NCBI RefSeq assembly: GCF_021742065.1
Contig: NZ_JAKKIE010000001.1
Coordinates: 124,001-188,000, forward strand
Direction: 5' to 3'
Length of the DNA: 64,000 nucleotides
Source: Rhizorhapis sp. SPR117
GTDB lineage: Bacteria > Pseudomonadota > Alphaproteobacteria > Sphingomonadales > Sphingomonadaceae
Made by a program: the position numbers and the translations under genes. The notes under the pieces were generated by a model. That model saw only the letters and a list, made by a program, of their open reading frames with translations. It was not told the origin of the DNA and ran no database searches. Positions 43,306-57,000 of this stretch are shown here, piece by piece; position 1 is the first letter of the stretch; every line of letters begins with the position of its first letter.

Positions 43306-44841
43306 TCACTTTCTGGCAGATCCATTGAGACTCATTGCAAGGGGAGACAGCCACGGTTCATAATTGCGCCAGCGATCCAGACCAGACCTGTTGATCGGGG
43401 TTCGAACCTGTTGGGCACTTGGCGTGTGAACGGCCCGCGGATTCTCGTAAAAGCGCAGGCAGCACGGATCGAAGTCCAGGCCAAGATAGTCCAAAAGGCG
43501 GCGCACTTCCGCCTCGGGACTTTCCACCAGCTTTTCATAGTGCACCCGATGCACGCGCGCAGGCAGCACCGTATCCATATAGTCCATCATCCGCCTGTAG
43601 TCATTATAGTAGCAGCCGAGGTCATACAGGTCGGTCGGCAAACGACTTTCACGGTTGAAATAGGTCAAAAAGGTCGAAACGCAGCAGGAAAGCGGCTCCC
43701 GCCTGACATCCACGATTTTGGCGTTGGGCAGGATCAGATGAATAAGCGGGGCAAATCGCCAGTTCGCCGGCATCTTGTCCGTGAAGTAGCGGAGGCCGCT
43801 CCTTCTGTGCCGCCGCGTGGCATCCAGATAGCGTTGCCCCAGCACCTTCCTGTCGTTCGGCATGAGCCGAAAAAGCACATTGGGCAGAGATTTTCCTGAC
43901 GGGTCGTTGCCGGGAAGCGCTGCCGCAATCTCCTGAAGCTCGAACAGCTCGCCGGCCCCTTCCACCATCGGATGACTGGCAAGTATCTGCTCGACCAGCG
44001 TGGAACCCGAACGCGGCATGCCGATGATGAAGATCGCCTCATCGGAATCGTGTCCATAACCTCGGCGTTCGGCGAAGACCGATGGGGTCAGGATCTCCTC
44101 GTGCGCCAGCACGGTTTCCCGGATCGCTTGCGGATCATAGGGAACAACCGTTCCACGCAGGGCATTTGCTTGCCGATAATAGCCGAAGGATTGTTCAAAC
44201 CGGCCCTGATCGCCGCACGCCTTGCCGAGCGCGAACTGGATCTGGATCTTCTGGAACGGATCGCCGATCTGCGGCAATATCCGTTCCATCGCCTCAACAT
44301 CGTCATCGTCCAGCAGGATGGTGCGCAAATTGGCAAGCCCCCACCATGCGGCGCCGTTGGCGGGATCCAGTTGCAGCGACCGGCGATAGGCGGCAATCGC
44401 TTCGTCGGTTTGTCCCACAGCGCTCAGGCTGTTCGCATAATTCATCCACAGCACAGTGGCATTGGGTGCTCGCTCTACAAGTTCCCGATGGATCTTAAGC
44501 ACTTCCCCGGTACGGCGTTCGGCGGACAGAACACCTGATTTGATCGATAGCGGCCAGATGCTCTCCGGATCTGCGACGATCATCCGGTCGAGAAGCGTGA
44601 TGGCATCATCGGCCCGGCCAATTCGACACAGCAGTGATGACTGGTCCGTATAGGCGCCAATAAGTTCCCGGCGTCCGGCGGCGGTTTGCCGTAGCAATCG
44701 CTCGGCCTCGGCGAAGTGGCCGGTTGCGGCCGCTATCGCGGAAAGCAGGCGCAAGGCATCCGAATTATGCGGTGCTCTCGCCAGATGTGCACGGACGAGC
44801 GCTTCGGCCCGCGACAGGTCTCCGGCTTCCAGGAAGCGCAT
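43306..44841 (-). CDS. TPR-repeat sulfotransferase
   Basis: This 511-residue protein has N-terminal tetratricopeptide repeats (GDLSRAEALVRAHLARAPHN, TGHFAEAERLL..., VGQTDEAIAAYRRSLQLDP) and a C-terminal sulfotransferase domain. The PAPS 5'-phosphosulfate loop is GMPRSGSTLVEQ near residue 272, followed by HPMVEGAGELFEL, the 3'-phosphate motif region (IVDVRREPLSCCVSTFLTYF) and RVHRVHYEKLVESPEAEVRR. It would transfer sulfate from PAPS to an unknown acceptor. No signal peptide is visible. It is divergent from the giant autotransporter 236 bp away, so an envelope or adhesin-linked acceptor is possible but unproven. Confidence 0.88.
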   Translation of the reverse strand: MRFLEAGDLSRAEALVRAHLARAPHNSDALRLLSAIAAATGHFAEAERLLRQTAAGRRELIGAYTDQSSLLCRIGRADDAITLLDRMIVADPESIWPLSIKSGVLSAERRTGEVLKIHRELVERAPNATVLWMNYANSLSAVGQTDEAIAAYRRSLQLDPANGAAWWGLANLRTILLDDDDVEAMERILPQIGDPFQKIQIQFALGKACGDQGRFEQSFGYYRQANALRGTVVPYDPQAIRETVLAHEEILTPSVFAERRGYGHDSDEAIFIIGMPRSGSTLVEQILASHPMVEGAGELFELQEIAAALPGNDPSGKSLPNVLFRLMPNDRKVLGQRYLDATRRHRRSGLRYFTDKMPANWRFAPLIHLILPNAKIVDVRREPLSCCVSTFLTYFNRESRLPTDLYDLGCYYNDYRRMMDYMDTVLPARVHRVHYEKLVESPEAEVRRLLDYLGLDFDPCCLRFYENPRAVHTPSAQQVRTPINRSGLDRWRNYEPWLSPLAMSLNGSARK

Positions 44842-44988
44842 CGGATCAACAGGGCTATTCGCTTGGATGGCATCACCTCGCGCCTATGGGATTGTCGATC
44901 AAGGATATTCTGCCATGCATCATATGCGTGTGAATGATGACGGATAAACCCCTTCCGATCCGCCAGCTTTAACCAAATCATAATATTT

Positions 44989-45005
44989 TACATCATTATG
45001 ATGTA
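44989..45005 (+). promoter_or_regulatory. TACATC-N5-GATGTA palindrome before the giant autotransporter
   Basis: TACATC-ATTAT-GATGTA lies 73 bp before the autotransporter start and is directly followed by GGAACGACTG. It is the second copy of the palindrome seen at 36985-37001 before the Csu-type operon. It also lies about 150 bp before the divergent sulfotransferase start and could affect that gene. Confidence 0.7.
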
Positions 45006-45077
45006 GGAACGACTGTCTGATGGTGCTAGGCGCTCCGGATAACTGTGCGCGCGAAATCCGAACGAGGGGTAAATTTC

Positions 45078-48000
45078 ATGGTTGGAACCGGCAGGTCAGG
45101 CAAGCGTCGTCACGCATCCCGGATCGTTCCGCGTACCCTTCTTTGCAGCGCTTCGCTTGTTGCGGTCCTTGCCACGGGAATTCCCATGTCCGCTCACGCA
45201 GAGGAGCGTCACTGGGATGCCAACGGCACCGGTGTCGGGACCGGCGGGACTGGGACCTGGGACCTCGGCAATCTCAACTGGAGCCCCAGTGGCGATGGCG
45301 TCAGCGGCCCTTATGTTGCCCCTTGGGACAATAGTGCGCTTGACGACGGGGTTTTCGGGGGCACCGCCGGGACCGTCACCCTGGCCTCGCCGATCACGGC
45401 CCATAACCTGACCTTCAACACGAACGGCTATATACTCACCGGAAACACGCTGACTCTCGGCGGAACCGCGCCGACAATCTCCGTCGCCACCGGAACGACC
45501 CGGATCAACTCGATCGTCGCCGGCACGTCCGGTCTCACCAAGATGGGCGGCGGGACGCTACAACTCTATGGCACAAATACATTCAGCGGCAGCATCTCTC
45601 TTCTCGGCGGTTCTCTCTACGCAGCAACGGATGCAGGCCTTGGTGCGGCGACGAACACCGTCACGACAGCGGCGGGCTCCAGCGTCACACTCCGGATAGA
45701 TGGCGCCGGAACGGCGCGATCCATCGCGATCGGAGACGGCGGAACCCTGACCGTGTCCGGCGCCGGCATCGGCTCGGCGCTGATCAGCGGCAACGGCAGG
45801 GTGAGCGTCGCCCCCTCCAACAACGCGGCCAGCATTGTTCGCCTGTCGAACGATGCCAACAGCTATACTGGCGCAACGATCTTCAGTGGATGCAATGGTG
45901 TCTGCCTCGCCTATTTCTCCTCGATCGCCGATCTCGGCGTGGCAAGTTCGCTGGGGGCGCCGACCACGGTTGCCGACGGCACGATCGTCTTCAACCAGCA
46001 GAGCCAGTATTCCGACAGCATCATCTATATCGGCGATGGCGACATCTCGAACCGCAACTGGGATATCAACGGAAACGGTGCGAACATTCGCAACGAAGGC
46101 TCCGGCGCCCTGACGCTCACCGGAGATATCGACATCTCCGCAAACGGAAGTTTCTTTGCCACTTCAGCCGATATCAACCTTCTGGGCACTCTGAGCGGCG
46201 GCAGTTTCGTTTTCAACGTAACCAATGGCCAGACGGTTACTTTGGGGGACGCGAACAGCTTCACTGGAACGGCCTCGATCGGTGGGTTAGTGAAAGTCTC
46301 GACGCTGGCCGATATCGGCAGCGTCAGCTCACTAGGCGCCGGCACCAATATCAACATGAACGCCGGAACGGTGAGTTACACCGGCACGGGATCGGCCAGC
46401 AATCGGACATGGACGGCAAACGCCGCCAGCAATATCCTGAATGATGGAACTGGCGCTCTCGACCTGAGCGGTGATCTGACCTTTAATCCGGGCAACCCCA
46501 ATCCCGATAATCTGACCCTTGGCGGCAGTTTTTCGGGCGTCAACAGCTTTTCGGGCATCATCTCCGGCAACGGCAATCTGATCAGCGCCGGTTCGGGAAC
46601 CTGGCTGCTGAGCGGCGCGAATACGCATACAGGCATGGCCACCGTCAACAGCGGTACCTTGCGTGCCGGCCATGCCTCCGCCTTCGGGAATGCGACCGGC
46701 TTCACGATCAATGGCGGCACGCTCGACCTCAACAGCATCGACCTGACGGCTCCCATGATCGGCGGGACAGGCGGGACGATTGCGCTGGGCAGCGCGACGC
46801 TGACCGTCAAGGCGGCCACGGCGCAAAGCTACGCCGGCGGCATCACCGGAACCGGCGGCCTGACCAAAAGCGGCGCGGGCACGCTCACCCTGACCGGCGC
46901 CAACAGCTATAGCGGCGCCACGACGATCAATGGCGGCAAGCTGACACTCGACTTCGCGGGAGCCGGCGCGCCGGACAACAATATCATCTCTGCTTCCTCG
47001 CCGCTGCTTTTGTCGGGCGGCAGCATCGAGGTGCGGGGCGCCAATGGCGAAACCAACGGCCAGAGCTTCAATGGACTGACGGTCAGCGCCGGCAGCAATA
47101 CGCTTCGAGCGACCAGCGGCACGGGCGGCGCCGTCAATGTCAGTCTTGGGGCGATCAGCCGCACCGGCGGTCTCGTCAATTTCGTGCTGCCGGATGCCGG
47201 CGCCATCACGACGAGCAATGCCGACGGGGCGCTCGGCGGCTGGGCGACCATCAACGGGTCGGACTATGCCAAGGTTCTGGCCGGGGGTGTCATCGCTTTC
47301 GATGACACAGACTATACCAGCAAGGACAATGCCGCCACCTGGCTGACCGGCGAGATCATCAGCGATACCGATGGTCTGCCCGATACCGCATACTTCGGCA
47401 CAGTCAGCGGCGATGTATCTCTGGGCGGCCTGCGCTACACGGCCAACGCCGCTTCCACCGTCACGATCGGAGGGGGCAATACGTTAGGCGTCGATGGCAC
47501 CATCATCGTCGCACCGAGCGTTGGCGCGGCGAACCAGACGATCGCCGGCGGTTCGCTGACGGGCGGTGCTGGGGGTGGAACCCTGGGCGTCCAGCAGAAT
47601 GGCGCCGGGTTCTTCACGATCGGTTCGACGATCACCGACAATATGGGCGCGACATCCTTCGCAAAGGGGGGCACGGGCACGGTCGTGCTGACGGGCGCCA
47701 ACAGCTACACCGGTTCGACGACGGTGACCCAGGGCACCCTGCGGACGAACAATATCGGCAACGGCGGCGTCGCCAGTGGCATCGGGGCCTCCTCGTCCGA
47801 TGCGTCCAACCTCGTGCTTGAAGCGGGAACCCTGCAGTATGCCGGGGCGACCACCACTACGGACCGTGGCTTCACGCTGGTCAACGGCGGGGCCACGCGA
47901 ACGATTGACATTGCCGGTGGTACGAATCTGACCTTCACGGGCGAAGTAACCAGCCCAGACGATGCCGGCTTCACCAAGTTGAACTCTGGCACCCTGACCC

Positions 48001-51000
48001 TGGCAAACGCTGCGAACACTTACAGTGGCGTCACGACGGTTAACGGTGGCACGCTGGCTGTAACCACGCTGGCCAACGGTGGCCTCGCGAGCAGCATTGG
48101 CATGGCAAGCAGCGATCCGGCCAATATCGTGCTGGCCGGGGGGACGCTCGACTATCTTGGCGGTACCACCAGCAGTGACCGTGGGATTACGATTGGCGCC
48201 GGACACGGACGCATTGGTGTAAGTGACGCGGGCTCTGTACTTACCTTGACGGGAACGATCACAAGCTCAGGCTCAGGTGGTCTGCGCAAGGAGGGGTCAG
48301 GCACTCTGGTCCTGTCCGGGACCAACAGTTATGCCGGCGGTACGATTGTAAATGCGGGCACGTTGCGCGCCGGGGCGACCAATGTCTTCGGCGGCGGCGC
48401 GATGGAGGTCGCAGCAGGGGCGCTGCTCGATCTCAATAATTTCAACAATGCCGTGAGCACGTTGCAGGGGGCGGGCGACATCGCCCTCGGCTCCGGCACA
48501 CTTACGGTCAACAGTGTCGGTGTCTTTACCGGCAGGATCAGCGGCACCGGCGGCCTCACGCGTGCAGGCGCCTCCGTGTTCACCCTCAGCGGTTGCAACA
48601 ACAGCTATACCGGCGCGACCACCATCACCAACGGAACCGCGCTGTCCGTCGATTGCCTGGCCAATGGCGGCCAACTGAGCAGCATCGGCGCGTCGACCAG
48701 TAATCCGGACAGCCTGGTGTTCAGCAACGGCATCCTCATTTACACCGGTGGTTCGGTGACGACGGATCGCGGTTTCACGCTGGCAAGCAGCGTCGGCGCC
48801 ATTCGCGTGGACACCGACACGACCGTGCTGGAGTTCGCAGGCGAGATAATTGGCGTCGGCCAGTTGCGCAAGGATGGCCCCGGCACGCTTATCCTTTCCG
48901 GCGTGAACAACGGCACCAACAGCACGCGCATCACAGGCGGCATATTGCGGGCCGGATCGGCGACTGCGATCGGCAGCGGACCACTCACGCTCGACAATAT
49001 AGCGGGCGTTCTGCTGGACCTCGATGGTTATGACAATGATGTCGCCTTTTTCACCGGCGGCGGTGCCAATGGCGGGACGATTGATCTTGGCGGCGCAACG
49101 CTGACGATCAACGCGGGCAGCAGTCTTGCCAGCGCCAATTATGCCGGCGTGATCACTGGCAGTGGAAACCTCGTCAAGAATGGCGCCAGCACCAACATTC
49201 AGCAGCTTTCCGGCTGCGGCAACAGCTATGACGGCGCCACTGTCATAAATGGCGGCACCCTTGCCGTCGCCTGTCTGGGTGACGGCGGCGCCGCCAGCTC
49301 GATCGGCTCTTCCTCCGCGGATGCGGGCAACCTCGTGCTGAACGGCGGCACGCTGCGATATCTCGGCGCGGGCGACAGCACGAACCGACGCTTTACGCTC
49401 GGGTCTTCCGCCACGAGCAAGCTGGAAGCATCCGGCACCGGCGCGATCATCTTTGCGGATATGGCAGCGCTGACATTCTCAAGTCCCAACACCGCACAAA
49501 CCCTGACGCTTGGCGGCACCAATAGCGACAACAATATTCTGGCCCCGCAGATTACGAATAACGGCACAGGCATTACGCGCCTGACCAAGACCGACGCTGG
49601 CACCTGGATCCTCACCAATCCGAACAGCAGCTACACGGGCATCACCACGATCAGCGGCGGTGTGCTCGGGGTCGACAAGCTGTCCGACGGCGGCGTGGCG
49701 AGCAGCATCGGCGCCTCGTCTTCGGCGGCCGCGAACCTCGTCATCGGCAATGGCTCGACGCTCCGCTATACGGGCAGTGGCGACACCACCAACCGCCTGT
49801 TCACCCTCTCGTCCGGTGTGACATACATCGAGTCCTCGGGCACTGGCGCGATCGTGTTCACGGACACGGGTCCGGTTACGCTCGCCAACACCAATCAGGC
49901 GCGCACCATCGCGCTTGGCGGCACCAACACGGGTAACAACACGCTTGCCGGTTCCATCGGCAATGCGGGCACCGGCATCTCGACGCTGGCGAAGAACGAC
50001 AGCGGCACATGGGTGCTGACCGGCAATCACAGCTATACCGGATCGACCAATGTCAATGGCGGCATGTTGTTCATCGGCGGCGGCGGCACGACCGGGTCGG
50101 TGGCGAGCGGCACGGTCAACAATTTCGGCACGCTGGGTTTCGATCGCAGCGATGCACTGACCTATGCTGGTGCCATCGTCGGTACAGGGTCCGTCCTCCA
50201 ACAGGGAGCCGGCACGACCATCCTCACCGGTACGAGCAGCTATTCGGGCGGTACTACGATCAGCGCCGGCACGCTCCAGCTCGGTAATGGCGGCGCGAGC
50301 GGCAGCATTATCGGCGATGTCGTAAACGACGGCACGCTCACATTTAGTCGCAGCAACAGCTATGCATTTGATGGAATCATTTCCGGCAATGGCATCGTCT
50401 CCCAGATCGGCACGGGCACGACGGTTCTGACCGGCATCAACAGCTACACCGGCGGCACGCTGATTGACGCGGGCACGCTTCAGATTTCCGCCGATGCCAA
50501 CCTTGGCGCGGCATCCGGTGATGTGACGTTCGACGGCGGCACGCTGCACACCACCGCCAGTCTCGTGAGCGGTCGCGACATGGCGCTGACAGGCGCGGGA
50601 ACCATCCTCACCGATGCGGGCACGACCTTCAATCTCTCTGGCTTGATCTCGGGCGCAGGCGCGTTCACCAAATCGGGCGCGGGCACGCTGGTTCTGACAG
50701 CGGACAACACTTATACCGGCAGCACAACGATCAGCGCCGGGACGCTCCAGCTCGGTGACGGCGGCGCCAGCGGCTGGATCGAGGGCGATGTCGCGAACAA
50801 CGGCACGCTGATCTTCGACCGATCCGACAACAAGACGTTCGCGGGTCTGGTCTCCGGCTCAGGCGGCCTGATCCAGAACGGGTCCGGCATCATCACGCTG
50901 ACCGCCGACAACAGCTATGGCGGCGCGACCGTGCTGAACGCGGGCACGCTGCGAATCAACGGTGACCAGTCGGCTGCGACCGGCCTCACAACCGTGCACA

Positions 51001-54000
51001 ATGGCGCGACGCTGGGCGGTTCCGGCATCGTCGGCGGCAGCGTTCTGGTGGACAATGGCGGCACGCTGGCGCCGGGCAACAGCCCCGGCACACTGACGAT
51101 CGCCGGCAACCTTTCACTGTCCTCAGCCTCCATTCTGGATTTCGAGTTTGGCGAGGCTAATGTCGTTGGCGGCCCGCTCAACGATCTGATCGAGGTCGGC
51201 GGCAATCTCGTGCTTGATGGCACCATCAATGTCACGGTGCCGACGGGCGGCAGCTTCGGCGGCGGCATCTACCGCGTGTTCAACTATGGCGGCACGCTCA
51301 CCGACAATGGTCTCGATCTCGGCGCGATGCCGGCCGGCAGCAGCGTCGCGGTCCAGACCTCCGTGGCGGGGCAGGTCAACCTCGTCAATGCCACGGGCCT
51401 GGAACTGAGTTTCTGGGACGGCGGCGTGGGCCCGAAGATCAATGGCGTCGTCGATGGCGGCGCTGGCACCTGGCATCTTGGCGGCACCGACAACAACTGG
51501 ACGGATGCGGACGGCGGCATCAATGCCGCCTATGCCGATGGCAGCTTCGCCATATTCGCAGGTGCCGGCGATATCGTCACTGTGGACAATGGCGATGGTG
51601 CGGTCACGGCGTCGGGGATGCAGTTTGCAAGTGACGGCTACACGATCACCGGCGACGCGCTGACCCTCACCGATCCGCAATCGGTGATCCGCGTCGGTGA
51701 CGGCACTGCGGCGGGCGCGGGCTTTACCACGATCATCTCTGCGGAACTCACCGGAACCGCGCAGCTCGCGAAGACCGATCTCGGCACGCTCGTCCTCACC
51801 GGCACGAACAGCTATGCGGGTGGGACGCTGATCGAGGCCGGCACACTGCAGATCGGCGATGGCGGCGCCACCGGCAGCATCTTCGGCGATGTCGACAATG
51901 ATGGCACGCTGGCGTTCAACCGCTCCGATGACGTGACCTTTGCCGGTGTCGTCTCGGGCGGCGGCGATCTGGTGAAGCAAGGAGGCGGCGTCCTCACGCT
52001 TACGGGCGCGAACAGCTATGCGGGCGGTACGACGATCGATGCGGGCACGCTGCGCATTTCCAGCGACGCCAATCTCGGCGCCGCCACCGGCGGGATCACC
52101 TTCAACGGCGGCACGCTGAACACCACCGCCGATATCACCAGCAGCCGCGATGTGGTGCTGGCGGGCGGCGGCACGTTCCAGACCGGCGCGACCACGACCT
52201 TCACGCTGGGCGGCACGATTTCCGGCGCGGGCAGTCTGACCAAGACGGATCTCGGCCTGCTGATCCTGACCGGCACCAACGATTATACCGGCGGGACGAC
52301 GATCACATCGGGCAGGCTGCAACTCGGCGATGGCGGCACGACCGGCTCGATCACCGGTGATGTCACGAACAACGCCACGCTGATCTTCAATCGCTCGAAC
52401 GCCATGACCTTTGCCGGTGCGATCACGGGTACGGGCGTCGTCGAGCAGGTCGGCAGTGGCACCACGACCCTGACCGGCACGAGCGGCTATACCGGCCAGA
52501 CCCGCGTCAACAACGGCGAATTGCGGGTCGAGGGCAGCGGGAAGATCATCGGCACGAGCACCTTCCGCATCGCCGATGTCGCGGCGCAATCGGCAACGAT
52601 GACGGTGACCGGCCCGGACGCGGAAGTGGTCTCGACAGGCACCAGCATCGTCGGTGTCAGCGGCACCGGCATCCTGAACATCGAGAATGGCGGAAGTGTC
52701 CTGAGCGCCGCCCTCGGGCTCGGAACCAGCGTGAACGGCAACGGAACGGTCAACGTCCGCGGCGCTGGTTCCAGCCTCGGCACCACCGATACCGCACAAA
52801 TATTGACGATCGGCGTCGTCGGAACAGGCACGCTGAACGTTCTTGATGGCGGCACGGTTCAGGCCGCAAGTTCGGCACGGATCGGCACCTTGGGTTCAGC
52901 CCAGGGCACCGTGACCGTCTCGGGCGTTGGATCGCGGTTGGAAACGGCAACCGGGCTCACGCTCGCATATGGCGCTTCGACGACGGGCGTGCTGACCATC
53001 GCGGACGACGGCGAGGTCGTGATCGGCAGCGGCACGCTGACGATGGGGCCGGGCAATTCGACGCTCAACATCGGCGGGGCCGAAGGTGAGGCCGCGACCG
53101 GAGCGGGCACGCTGGCCGCCGCCAATGTCGTGACCAGCGCGAATGGCCGCATCAATTTCAACCACACCGATGCCGCCTATACCTTCGCGTCGCTGATCTC
53201 GGGCGCGGGCGTTGTGAACCAGAACGGCCCTGGCACGACGATCCTGACCGGTGTGAACAGCTACACCGGTGGCACGACGATCAACGCGGGCACACTGCAG
53301 ATTTCGGCGGACGCGAACCTCGGTGATGCCGCGGGGACACTGACGTTCGATGGTGGCAGGTTGCAAACCACCGCTGATCTCGCGAGCAGCCGTACTGTGG
53401 CGCTGGCGGGTGCGGGTACTATCCTGACCGATGCGGCGACCACATTCGACCTCAGCGGCCTTATCTCGGGCGCGGGCGCGCTGACCAAGGCGGGCACTGG
53501 CACGCTGATCCTGACCGCTGACAATGACTATACGGGCGGCACGACAATCACGGACGGCGTGCTGCAACTGGGCGACGGCGGAACCAGCGGTTCGATCCTC
53601 GGCGACGTCACGAACGACGGCACGCTGGTGTTCGACCGGTCCGACGACGTGAACTTCGCGGGGCTGATCTCGGGCAGCGGCGATCTGGTGAAGCAGGGTG
53701 CGGGCATCCTCACCCTGACGGCCGACAATGCCTACATTGGCGGCACAACCATTACGGCGGGCACGCTCCAACTCGGTAATGGCGGCACCAGTGGCTGGAT
53801 CCTCGGCGATGTAGCGAACGACGGTATTCTGGCCTTCAACCGGTCCGATGACATGGCCTTTGCCGGCCTGATTTCCGGCACCGGTGGTGTCGAGCAGAAT
53901 GGTTCGGGTATCGTCACGCTGACCGGCGCGAACAGCTATGCCGGCGCGACCGATGTGAATGCGGGCACCTTGCTGGTAAACGGCGACCAGTCGCTGGCGA

Positions 54001-57000
54001 CGGGTCTCACCAGCGTGGCTTCCGGTGCGGTGCTGGGCGGCGCGGGCATCGGCGGCGGCGATGTCAATGTCGCAGCCGGGGGCAGCATCAATCCCGGCCT
54101 TGCGGATGCAACCCCGGGCGTTCTCACGATCAACGGCGGTTTGTCGCTCGCCGGTGGCGCCACGCTCAATTTCGATTTCGGCCAGGCCAACACCGTGGGC
54201 GGCGCGTTCAACGATCTGATCGCCGTCGGCGGCGATCTGGTGCTTGGCGGCACGCTCAATGTTGATACGAGCGCGGGCGGCACCTTCGGGCCCGGCATCT
54301 ACCGTGTCATCAACTATGACGGGACGCTCAGCGGGCCCGGCCTAGCCATTGGCAGCATTCCGAGCGGTACGGACTTCTATGTGCAAACCTCGGTCGCCAA
54401 TCAGGTCAACCTGATCAACACGAGCGGCCTTGCGCTTCGCTTCTGGGACGGCGCGGCAGGTGCTCGCAACGACGGCGTTATCACCGGCGGCGACGGCATC
54501 TGGCAAAATGTTACAGGCAATGACAACTGGACGCTCGACGATGGCTTGATCAACGCGCCGTTCCTCGACAGCGCCTTTGCCGTCTTCCAGGGTATGGGTG
54601 GCACGGTCACGGTCGATGATAGCCTGGGCGCCATCAATGTCGCCGGGATGCAGTTCGCGGTGGATGGCTATACGGTCGAGGGCGGCCGGATCGATCTGGC
54701 CGGGCCGCAGGCGATCATCCGCGTGGGCGACGGCACCATTGCGGGAACGGGCTATACGGCCACCATATCGTCGGAACTGGCCGGTTCGGCGCAGCTTGCC
54801 AAGACCGATGCGGGCACGCTGATCCTGACGGGGACGAACAACTACACGGGCGGCACGGCGTTGGGCGGCGGCGTGCTGCAGATCGCGGCGGACGCCAATC
54901 TGGGCGATGCGGCAGGCGGCCTCGATTTCGACGGCGGCACGCTGCAAACCACGGCCGACATCCTCTCTGGCCGCGACGTCACGCTGACCGGCGCAGGCAT
55001 GATCCTGACCGACGCGGGCACCGCCCTCGCACTGTCCGGCGCCCTCTCGGGTGCAGGCAGCCTCGGCAAGAGCGGTAGCGGTACGCTGGTGCTGTCGGGC
55101 ACAGGCGGCAACAGCGGCGGCATGAACATCGGCGCGGGCACAGTGTTCGTAAACGGCGATTATGCAGCCTCGACCGGACTCACCGATGTTGCTTCGGGTG
55201 CATCGCTCGGCGGCACGGGAATCCTTGGAGGCAATGTCTCGATTGCTGACGGCGGCACGCTGACGCCGGGGGCGGGCGCAGTGGGCACGCTCACCATCGG
55301 CGGCAATCTGACGCTCGCCTCGGGGAGCCTGCTCGAGTTCGAGTTCGGTGAAGCCAATGTGGCAGGGGGGGCACTGAACGATCTCGTCGAGGTCGGCGGC
55401 GACCTCGTGCTCGACGGCAGCATCAATGTGACCGTCCCGACGGGTGGCAGCTTCGACGCCGGTATCTACCGTGTCTTCAACTACGGCGGCGCGCTGACTG
55501 ATAATGGTCTCGATATTGGCCTGATGCCCGCGGGCGGCGACGTCTCGGTCCAGACCTCAATCGAGGGCCAGGTCAATCTCGTGAACAGCGCCGGGCTCAC
55601 CCTCAATTTCTGGGATGGCGCGGCCGGTCCCCGGAACAACAGCGTCGTCAACGGCGGCGATGGCCTCTGGCAGGACAGCACCGGAAACGACAACTGGACC
55701 GACGCGACGGGCACCGTGAACGCACCCTATACCAATGGCGCCTTCGCGATCTTTGCCGGAACCTCGGGTATAGTCGATGTGGACAACAGCCTGGGTGCCG
55801 TCATGGCTTCGGGCATGCAGTTCGCGACCGATGGCTACACGATCACAGGCGACAGCCTGACGCTCGTGGGACCGGCATCGGTGATCCGCGTCGGCGACGC
55901 CAGCATGGCCGGAGCCGGCTATACCGCTACGATCACAGCGGAACTGACCGGCGGCAGCCAGCTTGTGAAGACAGATGCGGGCACGCTCGTGCTGTCTGGC
56001 GCGAACAGCTACACCGGCGGGACCGCCATCAACGGCGGCACCCTCACCATCGCCAGCGATGCAAACCTTGGCGACATCGGCGGCGGTCTCAGCTTCGATG
56101 GCGGCACGCTTCATACGACCGCAGGCATGGCCTCGGGCCGCGCCGTCGATCTTATCGGGGCAGGCGCCATCAGGGCCGATGGCGGCACCATGCTCACCCT
56201 GAACGGCCTCGTTACAGGTGCAGGCAGTTTCGCCAAATCCGGCGCGGGTACGCTCGTGCTCACCGCTGACAATAGCTATACCGGAGCCACGGCAGTCGAT
56301 GCCGGCACCCTCTTCGTCAATGGAGACCAATCGGCCGCAACCGGGCTTGCCAGCGTGGCCTCGGGCGCGATGCTGGGCGGTAACGGGACAATTGGCGGCA
56401 ACGTTATCCTTGCCGATGGCGCCACACTGGCGCCGGGCGCGGGTGCAGTGGGCACGCTCACCATCGGCGGCAATCTCACGCTGGCCTCAGGCAGCCTGCT
56501 CGATTTCGAGTTCGGACAGGCCAATGCCGTTGGCGGCGCGCTCAATGATCTGGTTGAGGTGGGCGGCAATCTCACCCTCGACGGCACGATCAATGTCGCG
56601 GTTCCGGCTGGCGGCGCGTTCGATGCAGGCATCTACCGGGTGTTCAACTATGGCGGCATGCTGATCGACAATGGCCTTGCTCTCGGTACGATGCCGGTCG
56701 GCAGCAACACCATCGTCCAGACCTCGGTCGCGGGTCAGGTCAATCTCGTCAACAGCGCCGGGCTTACGCTCAATTTCTGGGATGGCACGGCGGGTATCCG
56801 GAACAACGGCGCCATTGAGGGCGGTGATGGCCTCTGGCAGAACAGCGCCGGCGACGACAATTGGACCGAAGCCACCGGCGCGGTGAACGCGGCCTATGCC
56901 GACGGCACCTTTGCCATATTCAGCGGCACCGGCGGGAATGTCACCGTGGACAACAGCCTTGGGGGAGTCACCGCCGCGGGCATGCAGTTCGCGGTCGATG

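Noticed and set aside
45005..45040. GGAAC after the palindrome as an EcfG-type -35
   Set aside because: No GTT-type -10 stands 16-17 bp downstream, and the other palindrome has AAGAACC instead.
51123..52799. Long minus-strand open frame (558 codons) and similar ones opposite the autotransporter
   Set aside because: The GC-rich repeated Gly/Thr codons of the autotransporter leave the opposite strand open. The frames have Arg/Ala-rich, low-information products, repeat with the modules, and lack start signals.
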